A stretch of 64,000 bases of DNA, taken from assembly GCA_964532595.1 (NCBI GenBank), contig CAZHIQ010000013.1, forward strand, positions 1 to 64,000. The letters run 5' to 3'. This document shows positions 35,737 to 44,553 of this stretch, piece by piece (within the stretch, counting starts at the first letter, position 1; each line of letters opens with the position of its first letter). Source of the DNA: Chryseosolibacter sp964532595. GTDB taxonomy: Bacteria > Bacteroidota > Bacteroidia > Cytophagales > Cyclobacteriaceae. Below the pieces are notes generated by a model. That model was not told the DNA's origin, did not search any database, and saw only the letters and a list, made by a program, of their open reading frames with translations. Both the position numbers and the translations under genes were made by a program.

Positions 35737-36131
35737 CCCAGGAGTTGACGGAGCCTCTCGATGTCAGCCTGGCGAATGGGCTTTGTGATCATAAGCACCA
35801 CGTTGTTGTAAGAGAGCACCTGATCGCGGTCGGTCGCACTGTTTGAACTTGTCAGCACGACAATCCGGGTGCGGTCGCGAACGGTATCGGGTAGCGTATC
35901 GAAGACATTCAGGAAAGAAAAGCCATCGACAACGGGCATGTTCAGGTCCAGGAAAATAATGTCGGGAGGTGATGCCCCGTTGAGTGACTGCAGCGCTTCA
36001 ATCGCATTTTCTGCCGACTTGAACGGAAGGATCTCCCGTGTGAAATTGCAAAGCTCAAGAAATCGACGGTGAATGAAGAGATCTATTTCACTGTCGTCGA
36101 TCAACATGGTTTTATCAACGAGTGCCGCCAT
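35733..36131 (-). CDS. Single-domain response regulator
   Basis: This 132-residue stand-alone receiver domain has the acidic pocket in MLIDDSEID, phospho-acceptor Asp in IIFLDLNMPVVDGF, VVLTSS and ITKPIR. There is no output domain, so it probably works through protein contacts or phosphorelay. No kinase is adjacent. The loop LNMPVVDGFSFLNVFDTLPDTVRD is like the CheY-like group of Bacteroidota. Confidence 0.92.
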   Translation of the reverse strand: MAALVDKTMLIDDSEIDLFIHRRFLELCNFTREILPFKSAENAIEALQSLNGASPPDIIFLDLNMPVVDGFSFLNVFDTLPDTVRDRTRIVVLTSSNSATDRDQVLSYNNVVLMITKPIRQADIERLRQLLG

Positions 36132-36153
36132 AAGACCTTACAGGGTGCCATAT

Positions 36154-36161
36154 CAAACATA
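36154..36161 (-). promoter_or_regulatory. Probable -7 promoter element of the response regulator gene
   Basis: TATGTTTG on the minus strand is an exact TAnnTTTG match 22 bases upstream of the ATG. The -33 region is weak. Confidence 0.4.
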
Positions 36162-36213
36162 CTCAAAAACCAGGCAAAAACCATAAATACGCCCAAAATT
36201 CACAAGTCGCTCT

Positions 36214-36244
36214 TTTTACAGGAGCAAAAAATATATTAAACTTG
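36214..36244 (+). promoter_or_regulatory. Probable promoter of the lipoprotein gene
   Basis: TTTT at 36214-36217 and TAAACTTG at 36237-36244 are separated by 19 bases. The -7 box is the same octamer as that of the amidohydrolase gene. It leaves a leader of about 80 bases before the ATG at 36332. Confidence 0.45.
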
Positions 36245-36331
36245 AACCTTCTATCAAGTTCGTTTCGGATGCTGCGACCACGCCGGCGCAGTGATCACGG
36301 ACCGGCCAAGCATAAATCTAAATCAACCTAT

Positions 36332-37213
36332 ATGAAATTACAGCGACTCCTAATTGTTTTCGCACTGGCTCTCGGTATGACTGCCTGCTCCCGTTCCGGA
36401 CAGGATACCGATCAAAACGCCAGGGAGTTTGACGCAGCCAATGAGTCTCTGCCTGCTCACGTGGAGGAAATGACGGACAACATTCCCAAGCCGTCAGAAA
36501 TCCCCTATCTCCTGCAGGCAACCGGTGCTGAGTTCAACCAAAGTCTAATTAACAATCGTACCAAAGTCGATCAGTATACCAGCCACAACGATAAGGCTGC
36601 CCTGAATCTTGGTATTTATGCCGCGGATATCGGCTATCTCACTTCTTACGACAAGACGCAGGAAGCGATCGATTATCTGACATCATGCAAGACACTGGCT
36701 GACGAACTCGGACTGATCGGAACGTTCGACGCTGAGTTGCTTGAGAAATTTGAAAAAAATATCTCTAACAAGGATTCCCTTACGCGTCTGCTCGACCATA
36801 CGATGCGTGACAGCCAACGCTATCTTCGCGATAACAGCCGGGGAAGACTTTCATCGCTGGTGGTGGCCGGTGGTTTTATTGAAGGGCTGTACATTGCTAC
36901 CGGGTTGATCAAGACCTATCCCAAAAACATCCTGCCCGAAGACAACCGCAACCTGGTCCTCACACCCCTGATGCGCGTCATCCTCGACCAGAAGGAAGCG
37001 GTGTCAGAAATGGTGAAAGTACTGCAGGCAGCAGAACAAACTGAGCTGGTAGCTGCAATCACTGAAGATTTCAAAGCCCTGGAGCAAACCTATCAGAACC
37101 TCAACATCGAGGAACAGATCAAGAATAATCGTGCTGATCTGGTACTCAGCGATAAGAATCTCGAAGGAATCACCAACGTCGTGGAGAAAATCCGCAACCG
37201 GGTTACCGGATAA
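36332..37213 (+). CDS. Lipoprotein of unknown function
   Basis: This 293-residue protein has a lipoprotein signal (LALGMTACSRSG). The mature part is helical and includes SQRYLRDNSRGRLSSLVVAGGFIEGLYIAT and repeated Lys/Glu-rich helices; I recognise no domain. It is followed by a terminator and then, in the same direction, by the 1010-residue ABC fusion protein. A functional link is possible but not shown. I chose the ATG at 36332 because it starts the signal peptide; the frame extends upstream over the promoter. Confidence 0.85.
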   Translation: MKLQRLLIVFALALGMTACSRSGQDTDQNAREFDAANESLPAHVEEMTDNIPKPSEIPYLLQATGAEFNQSLINNRTKVDQYTSHNDKAALNLGIYAADIGYLTSYDKTQEAIDYLTSCKTLADELGLIGTFDAELLEKFEKNISNKDSLTRLLDHTMRDSQRYLRDNSRGRLSSLVVAGGFIEGLYIATGLIKTYPKNILPEDNRNLVLTPLMRVILDQKEAVSEMVKVLQAAEQTELVAAITEDFKALEQTYQNLNIEEQIKNNRADLVLSDKNLEGITNVVEKIRNRVTG

Positions 37214-37230
37214 CACTGTTGTCCGATAGG

Positions 37231-37263
37231 AAAAGGGACTGGCTATCACCAGTCCCTTTTTTT
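37231..37263 (+). terminator. Rho-independent terminator after the lipoprotein gene
   Basis: A 12-base stem AAAAGGGACTGG/CCAGTCCCTTTT with a 6-base loop is followed by T3 beyond the paired Ts. It lies 17 bases after the stop codon at 37213. Confidence 0.9.
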
Positions 37264-37312
37264 GTCGCCGCCGTTCTTTTCTTATCTTTATTGACCTAAC
37301 CTGTGAAGACTG

Positions 37313-40300
37313 ATGAGCGAACCACTACTAAGGGCCATATTGAGGTTGTTTGCCGTTGTAGCGAAGGAGGGCGATGTCACCCGCCAGGAGCGCGAGCTGA
37401 TCAGAGCCTTTCTCAATGAACACCTGAGTCCGAACGCCGTAGAGGGCTATATGGCGTATTTCGATGAAATCACTAACGCCCAGGAACACGGCGGCGACGC
37501 GGAACGCATTCGCGCGCTCTGCCGCGAAATCAACCCCGAACTCACCAAGAAACAGAAGATCATCATCATCGTTGACCTGATGAGCATCATTCAGGCCGAT
37601 GGAAATATTTCTGAGACGGAGGAGCGCCTGGTCAATATCATTGGTGAGAGTTTCAAAGTGAAACCCGCGGAAATGGCGGCCATCAAGCGCTTTGTCCTCG
37701 GTAATTCCCCTGCTGATCTCGATGACCGCTATATCCTGGTAGTTGACCGAGGCGAGGAAGGTTCGCTGACGCGCGCACGACAGGTACGGCGCGAAAAGCT
37801 CGATGGCTTCATCGCCATTCTCTTCGTAGAGACCGCGAGCATATACTTCATGAAGTACGTAGGGGCTACCGACGTGTACTTTAACGGCATGCCCATTAAG
37901 TCGGGCAAAATTCAGGTTCTTGCCGTGGGTAGTTTGCTGCGCTGGGATAAAGATGAACCGTTGTATTATGGTCAGGTGCAGAACGTTTTCAAGAAGGCTG
38001 ACGAGAAAAAGCGAATCACCTTCGAAGCCCGCGACATTAGCTATCGGTTCAGAAACGGAAAACTCGGACTTCGTAACATTCACCTCGCTGAGGAGTCGGG
38101 TAATCTCATCGCCCTCATGGGAGCCAGCGGATCAGGGAAGTCCACGCTCCTGCATGTACTTAACGGATCGGAGAAACCGGCCGAAGGACAAGTGCTCATC
38201 AACGGTGTGGATATACACAAGGAACCACAAAAGGTCGAAGGGGTGATCGGGTTTGTGCCGCAGGATGATCTGCTTATTGAAGACCTTACCGTCTACCAGA
38301 ACCTCTATTATGCCGCCAAGCTGTGCTTCAGTAAGCGCACAGAAGAAGAAATCGATTTCCTTGTTCTTCGTGTTCTCGAAGACCTTGGCCTCACGGAAAT
38401 ACGCGATCTGAAAGTAGGTACGCCGTTGCAAAAGACGATCAGTGGAGGTCAGCGCAAACGCCTTAATATTGGTCTCGAGTTGCTGCGCGAGCCTGCTGTG
38501 CTCTTTTGCGATGAACCTACCAGTGGGTTGTCATCGCGTGACTCGGAAAACATTATCGACCTCCTGAAAGAACTTGCCCTGAAGGGCAAACTTGTATTCG
38601 CAGTCATCCATCAACCCTCGTCCGATATCTTCAAGATGTTTGACAAGCTCCTCATCCTGGATACGGGAGGATATCAGATATACTACGGAAATCCGGTCGA
38701 TGCCGTGACTTATTTCAAACGCAGCATCAACCTTGTAAACAGCGAGGAGGGCGAGTGCCACCAATGCGGGAACGTGAACCCCGAACAGATATTCAATATC
38801 ATTGAGACTAAAGTTATCAATGAGTACGGGCATTTCACGAATGAACGAAAGGTGCCCGCTGAGGAGTGGAACAGTATCTTCAGGCGTTCTTACAAGCCGC
38901 GCCGCGTATTGTCCGAGAACTCCATTCCGGAACCCACGCTGAATATTCCGGGACGCCTCAAACAGATGACGCTGTTTGCTCTCCGCGATGTTCAGGCCAA
39001 GATATCGAACAAGCAGTATCTTATCATCAACTTACTGGAGGCACCGCTGCTTGCCTTTATACTCGCGTTTATCGTTCGTTATTACGATCAGGATGGTGAA
39101 TACGTATTCAGTAAAAATCTGAATATCCCTGCCTACCTCTTCATGAGCGTAATCGTTGCACTGTTCATGGGATTAACCGTGAGTGCGGAGGAAATTATCC
39201 GAGACAGAAAGATTCTTAAACGTGAGAAGTTCCTGCACCTCAGCCGAAGCAGTTATTTGTGTTCGAAAATTCTCATCCTCTTCGGATTGTCGGCCGTGCA
39301 GACCCTCTCGTTTGTGTTGATCGGAAATTACGTCCTCGAAATACACGGGATGTTCCTGCAACACTGGTTTATCCTCTTCACTACATCATGCTTCGCGAAT
39401 TTACTTGGTTTGAATATTTCGTCGGGCTTCAACTCAGCGGTTACTATTTACATTCTTATACCTCTGCTGCTGATACCGCAATTAATTCTCAGCGGAGTGG
39501 TTGTTAAGTTTGATAAACTTAATCCGAGGATTGGCGATGTTGAAACGGTACCGCTTGTGGGCGATCTGATGGCCTCGCGCTGGGCCTTCGAGGCCGCGAT
39601 GGTAAGCCAGTTCAAAGACAACCGCTTTGAACGGGAATTCTATATGTACGACCAGGTTATGGCTGAAGCGGATTTTAAGAAGATCTATCTTATCCCAGAG
39701 CTTAAGACCAAACTTCAATATGCCCTGAACAGATATCGCGATGAGGATCCTCAGGTCAGGGAGCAGGTGGAAGAACGCCTAAGGGTGGTTAAACACGAAA
39801 TCGAACGTGAACTTGTTCGGATCGGGGAGGACAGGTTCCCTCAGGTAAAGTCGCTTACGCTCGCACACTTTGATTCGACACTATACGAAGAGACGAATGA
39901 GTTTCTCGTTAAACTGAACAATTTTTACATCAATCGCTATAACGCCGCCGATGCGCGCAAACAGGAGAAGGTTGCTGCGATGACAGATTCGCCCGAGAAG
40001 GAAAAAGAGTTCGAACGACTGAAGCACCAGTACCATAACGAGACCGTGGCGGAATTGGTGAAAAATCTCAGCGAGACCAACAGAATCATGGAAAGGAACG
40101 GCCGGATCATTCAAAAGATTTATCCTGTATATAAGAAGCCCGATCCTGACCACCTTGTCGATTTTAATGCGCAATTCTACATGCCATTCAAGCATTTCCT
40201 GAACACGGACCTCGATACCTATTACTTCAATATGGGGGTAATCTGGTTCATGACGCTTGTGCTGATGGCTACGCTTTATTTTGATGTGCTTCGACGACTA

Positions 40301-40345
40301 CTGCAGGGCATGGAAAGGATACCTGCCAAGTTTGAGAACCGATAA
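37313..40345 (+). CDS. TerB-like/FHA-like/ABCG-type ATPase-permease fusion
   Basis: This 1010-residue protein appears to have four parts. A TerB-like helical domain covers about 1-140 (LFAVVAKEGDVTRQERELI, LMSIIQADGNISETEERLV). A beta-rich FHA-like segment lies at about 150-235. An ABC ATPase covers about 240-490, with GASGSGKSTLLHVL, ISGGQRKRLNIGLELL and LFCDEPTSGLSSRDS. An ABCG-type membrane domain follows with helices from about residue 570 and a long charged insertion (about 770-960) before a last helix. The insertion includes a CxxC-like pair in ECHQCGNVN near 490. ABCG half-transporters usually move lipids or hydrophobic compounds; the cargo here is unknown. A YdcF-like gene follows after 18 bases. 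Confidence 0.88.
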   Translation: MSEPLLRAILRLFAVVAKEGDVTRQERELIRAFLNEHLSPNAVEGYMAYFDEITNAQEHGGDAERIRALCREINPELTKKQKIIIIVDLMSIIQADGNISETEERLVNIIGESFKVKPAEMAAIKRFVLGNSPADLDDRYILVVDRGEEGSLTRARQVRREKLDGFIAILFVETASIYFMKYVGATDVYFNGMPIKSGKIQVLAVGSLLRWDKDEPLYYGQVQNVFKKADEKKRITFEARDISYRFRNGKLGLRNIHLAEESGNLIALMGASGSGKSTLLHVLNGSEKPAEGQVLINGVDIHKEPQKVEGVIGFVPQDDLLIEDLTVYQNLYYAAKLCFSKRTEEEIDFLVLRVLEDLGLTEIRDLKVGTPLQKTISGGQRKRLNIGLELLREPAVLFCDEPTSGLSSRDSENIIDLLKELALKGKLVFAVIHQPSSDIFKMFDKLLILDTGGYQIYYGNPVDAVTYFKRSINLVNSEEGECHQCGNVNPEQIFNIIETKVINEYGHFTNERKVPAEEWNSIFRRSYKPRRVLSENSIPEPTLNIPGRLKQMTLFALRDVQAKISNKQYLIINLLEAPLLAFILAFIVRYYDQDGEYVFSKNLNIPAYLFMSVIVALFMGLTVSAEEIIRDRKILKREKFLHLSRSSYLCSKILILFGLSAVQTLSFVLIGNYVLEIHGMFLQHWFILFTTSCFANLLGLNISSGFNSAVTIYILIPLLLIPQLILSGVVVKFDKLNPRIGDVETVPLVGDLMASRWAFEAAMVSQFKDNRFEREFYMYDQVMAEADFKKIYLIPELKTKLQYALNRYRDEDPQVREQVEERLRVVKHEIERELVRIGEDRFPQVKSLTLAHFDSTLYEETNEFLVKLNNFYINRYNAADARKQEKVAAMTDSPEKEKEFERLKHQYHNETVAELVKNLSETNRIMERNGRIIQKIYPVYKKPDPDHLVDFNAQFYMPFKHFLNTDLDTYYFNMGVIWFMTLVLMATLYFDVLRRLLQGMERIPAKFENR

Positions 40346-40363
40346 GCTGCGCATTTTCCGGAG

Positions 40364-41134
40364 ATGTTTTTCTTTCTTTCCAAGACACTGAACTACCTGG
40401 TCATGCCGACCACGGTATTAATTACTCTTGTGTTGCTGAGTCTGCTCGTACGCCACCACGTGTGGAGGAGGCGCATCCGAGTCACGACGCTGGTGGTGCT
40501 CTTTGTATTTACCAACGACTTTATCGCTAATGAGTTAATGAGGGCATGGGAAGTCAGAGCGACACCTTACCGTGACATGACGAAGCACAGGATAGGTATT
40601 GTATTGACGGGGACGATGGTAGGGGGCCTTGAACCGGACGATCGCGTGTATTTTTCACGCGGGGCAGATCGGGTAGTCCATACAGTCCAGTTGTATAAGA
40701 TGGGACTCATCGATCAGATTCTCGTTAGTGGAGGTGTCGGGCGGTTGTTCGGTACCGGAGTTCCTGAGGCTGAGAAATTTCGAGATGCAATGATGCTCAT
40801 GGGGGTTCCTGATAGTGTTATCATTGTGGAAAGTGCATCCCGTAACACGGCCGAATCTGCTGTCAACGTAATCCCTATTCTTCAGGAACTCGGATACACC
40901 TCCGAGGATTGTCTGCTTATAACGTCGGCCTTCCACATGCGTCGTTCGCTGGCCTGCTTTCAAAAGCAGGGCCTACAACTCGCGCCCTTCAGCACCGATT
41001 TCTACGCGGCGAGCCGATCACGCTACGGATTCCAAACTTACTTCCTGCCGCAGCTTGGTGCGCTGGTGCTGTGGCACAAGCTGGTTAAGGAGTGGGTGGG
41101 GATGGTTGCGTATCGGGTAGCGGGTTACGTGTAG
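40364..41134 (+). CDS. YdcF/SanA/ElyC-family membrane protein (DUF218)
   Basis: This 256-residue protein has two N-terminal helices (LNYLVMPTTVLITLVLLSLL and a second at about 40-57) and a DUF218 Rossmann-like domain with GIVLTGTMVGG, QILVSGGVGR, EAEKFRDAMMLMGVPDS, ESASRNTAESA and LLITSAFHMRRSLACF. E. coli ElyC and SanA affect envelope integrity and peptidoglycan or enterobacterial-antigen metabolism; the reaction is not known. It lies 18 bases after the ABC fusion gene, so cotranscription is likely. Confidence 0.88.
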   Translation: MFFFLSKTLNYLVMPTTVLITLVLLSLLVRHHVWRRRIRVTTLVVLFVFTNDFIANELMRAWEVRATPYRDMTKHRIGIVLTGTMVGGLEPDDRVYFSRGADRVVHTVQLYKMGLIDQILVSGGVGRLFGTGVPEAEKFRDAMMLMGVPDSVIIVESASRNTAESAVNVIPILQELGYTSEDCLLITSAFHMRRSLACFQKQGLQLAPFSTDFYAASRSRYGFQTYFLPQLGALVLWHKLVKEWVGMVAYRVAGYV

Positions 41135-41221
41135 AATGCTGAAGTCAGTCTTGATTTCGGAGCGCGTGAATGCGATATTTGGAAAGGTGGCAAGACGGCC
41201 GGACACTTAACTAATTCCAGG

Positions 41222-41605
41222 ATGCGAATAACCATTCTTTTTTTTCTTCTCGCTCTTTCATTGCATGCCTATGCGCAGGACGCTGTTGTGAAACAGGTTA
41301 CGGCTGAAGAGGCTCTTCATTTGAGGGACTCGCTGCCGGGCTTGGTCGTTATTGATCTGCGCACGCCGGAAGAATTGAAGCAGGGGAACATTCCTGGAGC
41401 GCGTGTTATCGATTTTTTTGGGCCAGACTTCGAGACAGCCATTGGCTCACTTGACCGCGAGCAGCCTTATCTGCTCTACTGCGCCTCCGGTGGACGCAGT
41501 GGGGAGAGCGTTACATATATGAAGAAGCTGGGATTCCGATATATCTACGAAATGCCGGAAGGGTTCAACGGATGGCGAAAAAAGAAACTTCCTGTTGAGA
41601 AGTAG
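41222..41605 (+). CDS. Periplasmic rhodanese-like domain protein
   Basis: This 127-residue protein has a signal peptide (ITILFFLLALSLHAYAQ) and a single rhodanese domain: VVIDLRTPEELKQGNIPGA and the active-site loop YCASGGRSGES with a Cys that can carry persulfide sulfur. Such proteins transfer sulfane sulfur or act as redox switches in the periplasm. It is convergent with the lipase gene (3-base gap). Confidence 0.9.
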   Translation: MRITILFFLLALSLHAYAQDAVVKQVTAEEALHLRDSLPGLVVIDLRTPEELKQGNIPGARVIDFFGPDFETAIGSLDREQPYLLYCASGGRSGESVTYMKKLGFRYIYEMPEGFNGWRKKKLPVEK

Positions 41606-41608
41606 CAG

Positions 41609-42808
41609 TCAGTCCATCATCGCCGCCAGCTTTTTCACTACATCTTCCACGTAAGGTACGATCCCCGATCCATGGGTATGCCCTTTTAAGGTGATTAAAG
41701 TAATGTTTGTTGCGCCGTTGGCGGCAAGTTTCTCGTATGTCGATACGCTATTGTCGTAGGGCACAGCCTGGTCTGCGTCGCCGTGATACATGTACATAGG
41801 GGCGATTGGCGTCCAGTCGGTAAGTGAGTTCTCGTTGAGGAGAGCCATAAACGTTTCAAACCGGGAGTCTCCGGGATTAGCGAGTAGTTCGGGGTTCAGC
41901 ATTGCACTCACATCCTGGGTAAGGGCAGCATCTATTTCGCCTTTTGATGTGACACCATCAAAAAGCGAGGGGATAATCTCCGCATACTGCGGTGCGAACA
42001 TTGTTGTGATAATGTCAGGGTTGTCGTAATACTCAGCGTAGGCCGCTCCTAAGTAAGCGAGGTAGTGCGGATTGGCGTACTGATGCACGGTGAAGAAGTG
42101 TTCCTGCATCTCCCGGAGGTCGTAGCCTCCGGCTGCGGGAAAAGAAGCCACAAGATTGAAACCTTCGGGGGCTGAGGTTTCCAATGCCTTATGCGCCGCC
42201 ATGGTGATATAGCCGCCCTGCGAGTAGCCCGCAAGGTATACATCGGTATTGAACTTGACATCTCTCTGTTCGGCCCATTCCTTGGCGGCAACAAGCAAGT
42301 CTGTAACTGCCGAAGCTGTCGGAGCTTCAATGTAATAGGGGTGGAGAACGGAGGTCGAGACGCCGAAGCCGAGCATATCGGGAATGACAGCAATAAACCC
42401 CATGGATGAAAGGGCGGCGTACAAGAGTACTTCTTCGCTGTTTCTTGATTGCATCGAGGGAGCATCTGCGTATTCGACAATCGTTCCGCGGTGAAAGCTG
42501 ATCATCGGTACGCTCTCTTTAGTTTCAGGCAAGACGACGAGACCTGAGGCCTCGATCTCCTGACCCTTGTAAGAAGTCTTATAGCTTATCTGATACACTC
42601 TGGCGCCGTTTTGAACGAGCGCCGGATCAAGGCCGGTTCCCGAGTATTGAACCAACAGCTTTAGTTGCGCGGCTGGCCAGGAGCCGACGGGTGTAGCAGA
42701 CACAAATCGGGTCGGAGCCGGCCGGGGATCTTCGTTGGCATCTGAACAAGCCTGGAGGATAATCGCAATGAGCAGACATATCCAGCCGTATCGTATTTTC
42801 AGGAACAT
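41609..42808 (-). CDS. Secretory lipase-like alpha/beta hydrolase lipoprotein
   Basis: This 399-residue protein has a lipoprotein signal (IIAIILQACSDANEDPR); the acidic residues after the Cys resemble the Bacteroidota export signal for surface lipoproteins. The alpha/beta-hydrolase domain has the nucleophile elbow AGYSQGGYIT, the acid in YHGDADQAVPY and His in LKGHTHGSG, and is closest in look to the LIP secretory lipase family. It should cleave ester bonds of lipids or similar compounds outside the cell. It lies on the same strand as the SGNH lipoprotein and TonB receptor upstream, but a terminator separates it from them. Confidence 0.87.
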   Translation of the reverse strand: MFLKIRYGWICLLIAIILQACSDANEDPRPAPTRFVSATPVGSWPAAQLKLLVQYSGTGLDPALVQNGARVYQISYKTSYKGQEIEASGLVVLPETKESVPMISFHRGTIVEYADAPSMQSRNSEEVLLYAALSSMGFIAVIPDMLGFGVSTSVLHPYYIEAPTASAVTDLLVAAKEWAEQRDVKFNTDVYLAGYSQGGYITMAAHKALETSAPEGFNLVASFPAAGGYDLREMQEHFFTVHQYANPHYLAYLGAAYAEYYDNPDIITTMFAPQYAEIIPSLFDGVTSKGEIDAALTQDVSAMLNPELLANPGDSRFETFMALLNENSLTDWTPIAPMYMYHGDADQAVPYDNSVSTYEKLAANGATNITLITLKGHTHGSGIVPYVEDVVKKLAAMMD

Positions 42809-42850
42809 AATTTCAATTTAGGAAGACCTTTATAAAAATCGGTACCTCTC

Positions 42851-42879
42851 AAAAGAAAAGGCCGCTGAGGAGCGGCCTT
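42851..42879 (-). terminator. Rho-independent terminator after the SGNH lipoprotein gene
   Basis: A 9-base stem AAGGCCGCT/AGCGGCCTT with a GAGG loop (plus-strand 42858-42866, 42871-42879) is followed on the minus strand by TTCTTTT. Confidence 0.85.
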
Positions 42880-42899
42880 CTCTGTTAAAGGAAGTCTTC

Positions 42900-44546
42900 T
42901 TACGGGTTGATGGGCAAGCCAGTAGCGCCGTAGTTTCCGATGTTTGCCTTGGGTATTTTCGCGCCGAATTTAGTATTGATGGCATCAATGATCACGTTGG
43001 CGATAAAGGCGTACCCACGACTATTCGGGTGAAGTCCGTCTTCGGAATACATACCCGTCGGAGGGTTAATGTTCGGCGTCAGAAGAACGCCATCGGAGAT
43101 AATTCCCATGTTAGCAATCATGGCCATTTGCGCAGCGGCAATGTCGGCAAATGCTACGCGGTCGTTGTACAGATCATCCTCGGCTACACCCTTGATATGA
43201 GCGTTAAACGCTTCGAGGCGACTGAGTATTAATTGCGACTCCTCAGGAGTAAGTACGTATTGGTCTGCAACCGGGATGGATACTCCCAGAATCGCGTCGG
43301 CATCGGGCTCGCCGTCGCTGTCAACATCAATCGCCTGGCCGAGTACCGCCGCCGTTGACAACGGGATGATATCGGTCGCTGTTGCATGCCGCGCCTGAGC
43401 ATAGGGCGCGAGAGCAGCGTAAGGCCCCACCATCACGCCGGAAAGATCGGTGAGTAATTCATCCGTCAGCAGGATAGCGTTTTGTCCAGCCTGGTAGTTG
43501 AGTTTTCGGCGTGCTGCCTCTTCGGCGGTGATCACGCTCATTCCCACCATGCCGTCGAGAAAGGCGTTGTAATTGGCAGCAAGGTTTTCGTTCAGCATGG
43601 TGGCCGTTGCAGCGTCAAGCGGAACAGCGTTCCAGGGCACCGCAGTAAAGTGAGGCATTACAAACGGATTGGGATAGTTAACCAGTACGCCTTTGGCGTC
43701 AGGATTAGCATTCGCGAAGTCATGCAGCGCGCCGTTATAAAGATTCCTGAAATCGCCGGCCGGCGTAAGCGGGGCCTTGGAGTCGTCACCTCCGTACGCC
43801 GCATTCAACAGGACATCATCCATTCCCAACCAGAAGAGAAAGAACGTACCGTTCTTAGCCATCGACGTGGCGGCATCAGCGACTAACGTAGTCCCGGGCG
43901 CCGATGCCATTCGGGCGAAGAAGGGAGAGAAGAGAGGATCAGCGTTATCAGCCCAGTTGCCGGTCTCGGTGGCGATATATGCCTGATACAACTGAATAGC
44001 GGGTACGCTGAAATCATTCAAATCTTCCGTTGGGGTAGCGCCCGGTTGTCCGGTGTATTGAAAAGGTGGAGTGGGAGACGGCAGGGCATCGGAGTTTCCT
44101 ACTGTTCCCGACAGCACCGGTGCGGGCTGCGGAGGAGTGCCTTGTAAGCGGAAACGACCAAGAATCGTAGTGCCGTTCGGATTTGGATTGATAAAGATGT
44201 TGAAGCCATTCTCGGAGCCGATGTTCGCTTGATTGAACACACCTCCGCCAACGCACTCAAATTGCTTGGCAAGGATGCGTCCAACGGAACGTTGCTGGCC
44301 CTGTGTGAACAGTGCGCCGGCCTGAAAACCCGCCGTATAGGAGGTGCCGATGGCGACGAATTTGGAGAAATCAGCCGATCCGGCCGAAGCATCAGTCGGA
44401 CATTCTTCCGCTGGTGCGTCAGGACAAATGATACTCGGGTCGTTGGAAGGACACGGGTTCGCTGTATTGTCGACAAGTTCCTGCTCGCACGATACGGCAA
44501 ATAACAGTACCGTCGACGCTATCAAGATATGATTAAGTTTTTTCAT
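42900..44546 (-). CDS. SGNH/GDSL-type hydrolase lipoprotein
   Basis: This 548-residue protein has a lipoprotein signal (STVLLFAVSCEQE), then a Cys/Pro-rich linker and an SGNH hydrolase domain. Block I is FVAIGTSYTAGFQ (GTS in place of GDS; the Ser is kept), with FWLGMDDVLLNA and the catalytic Asp-His pair in EDGLHPNSRGYAF. The fold hydrolyses esters. It starts 7 bases after the TonB receptor gene; pairing of a TonB receptor and a lipoprotein suggests the protein processes or delivers the receptor's substrate at the outer membrane. I chose the ATG at 44546; nine more codons upstream overlap the receptor gene. Confidence 0.87.
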   Translation of the reverse strand: MKKLNHILIASTVLLFAVSCEQELVDNTANPCPSNDPSIICPDAPAEECPTDASAGSADFSKFVAIGTSYTAGFQAGALFTQGQQRSVGRILAKQFECVGGGVFNQANIGSENGFNIFINPNPNGTTILGRFRLQGTPPQPAPVLSGTVGNSDALPSPTPPFQYTGQPGATPTEDLNDFSVPAIQLYQAYIATETGNWADNADPLFSPFFARMASAPGTTLVADAATSMAKNGTFFLFWLGMDDVLLNAAYGGDDSKAPLTPAGDFRNLYNGALHDFANANPDAKGVLVNYPNPFVMPHFTAVPWNAVPLDAATATMLNENLAANYNAFLDGMVGMSVITAEEAARRKLNYQAGQNAILLTDELLTDLSGVMVGPYAALAPYAQARHATATDIIPLSTAAVLGQAIDVDSDGEPDADAILGVSIPVADQYVLTPEESQLILSRLEAFNAHIKGVAEDDLYNDRVAFADIAAAQMAMIANMGIISDGVLLTPNINPPTGMYSEDGLHPNSRGYAFIANVIIDAINTKFGAKIPKANIGNYGATGLPINP

Positions 44547-44553
44547 TGCGGTC

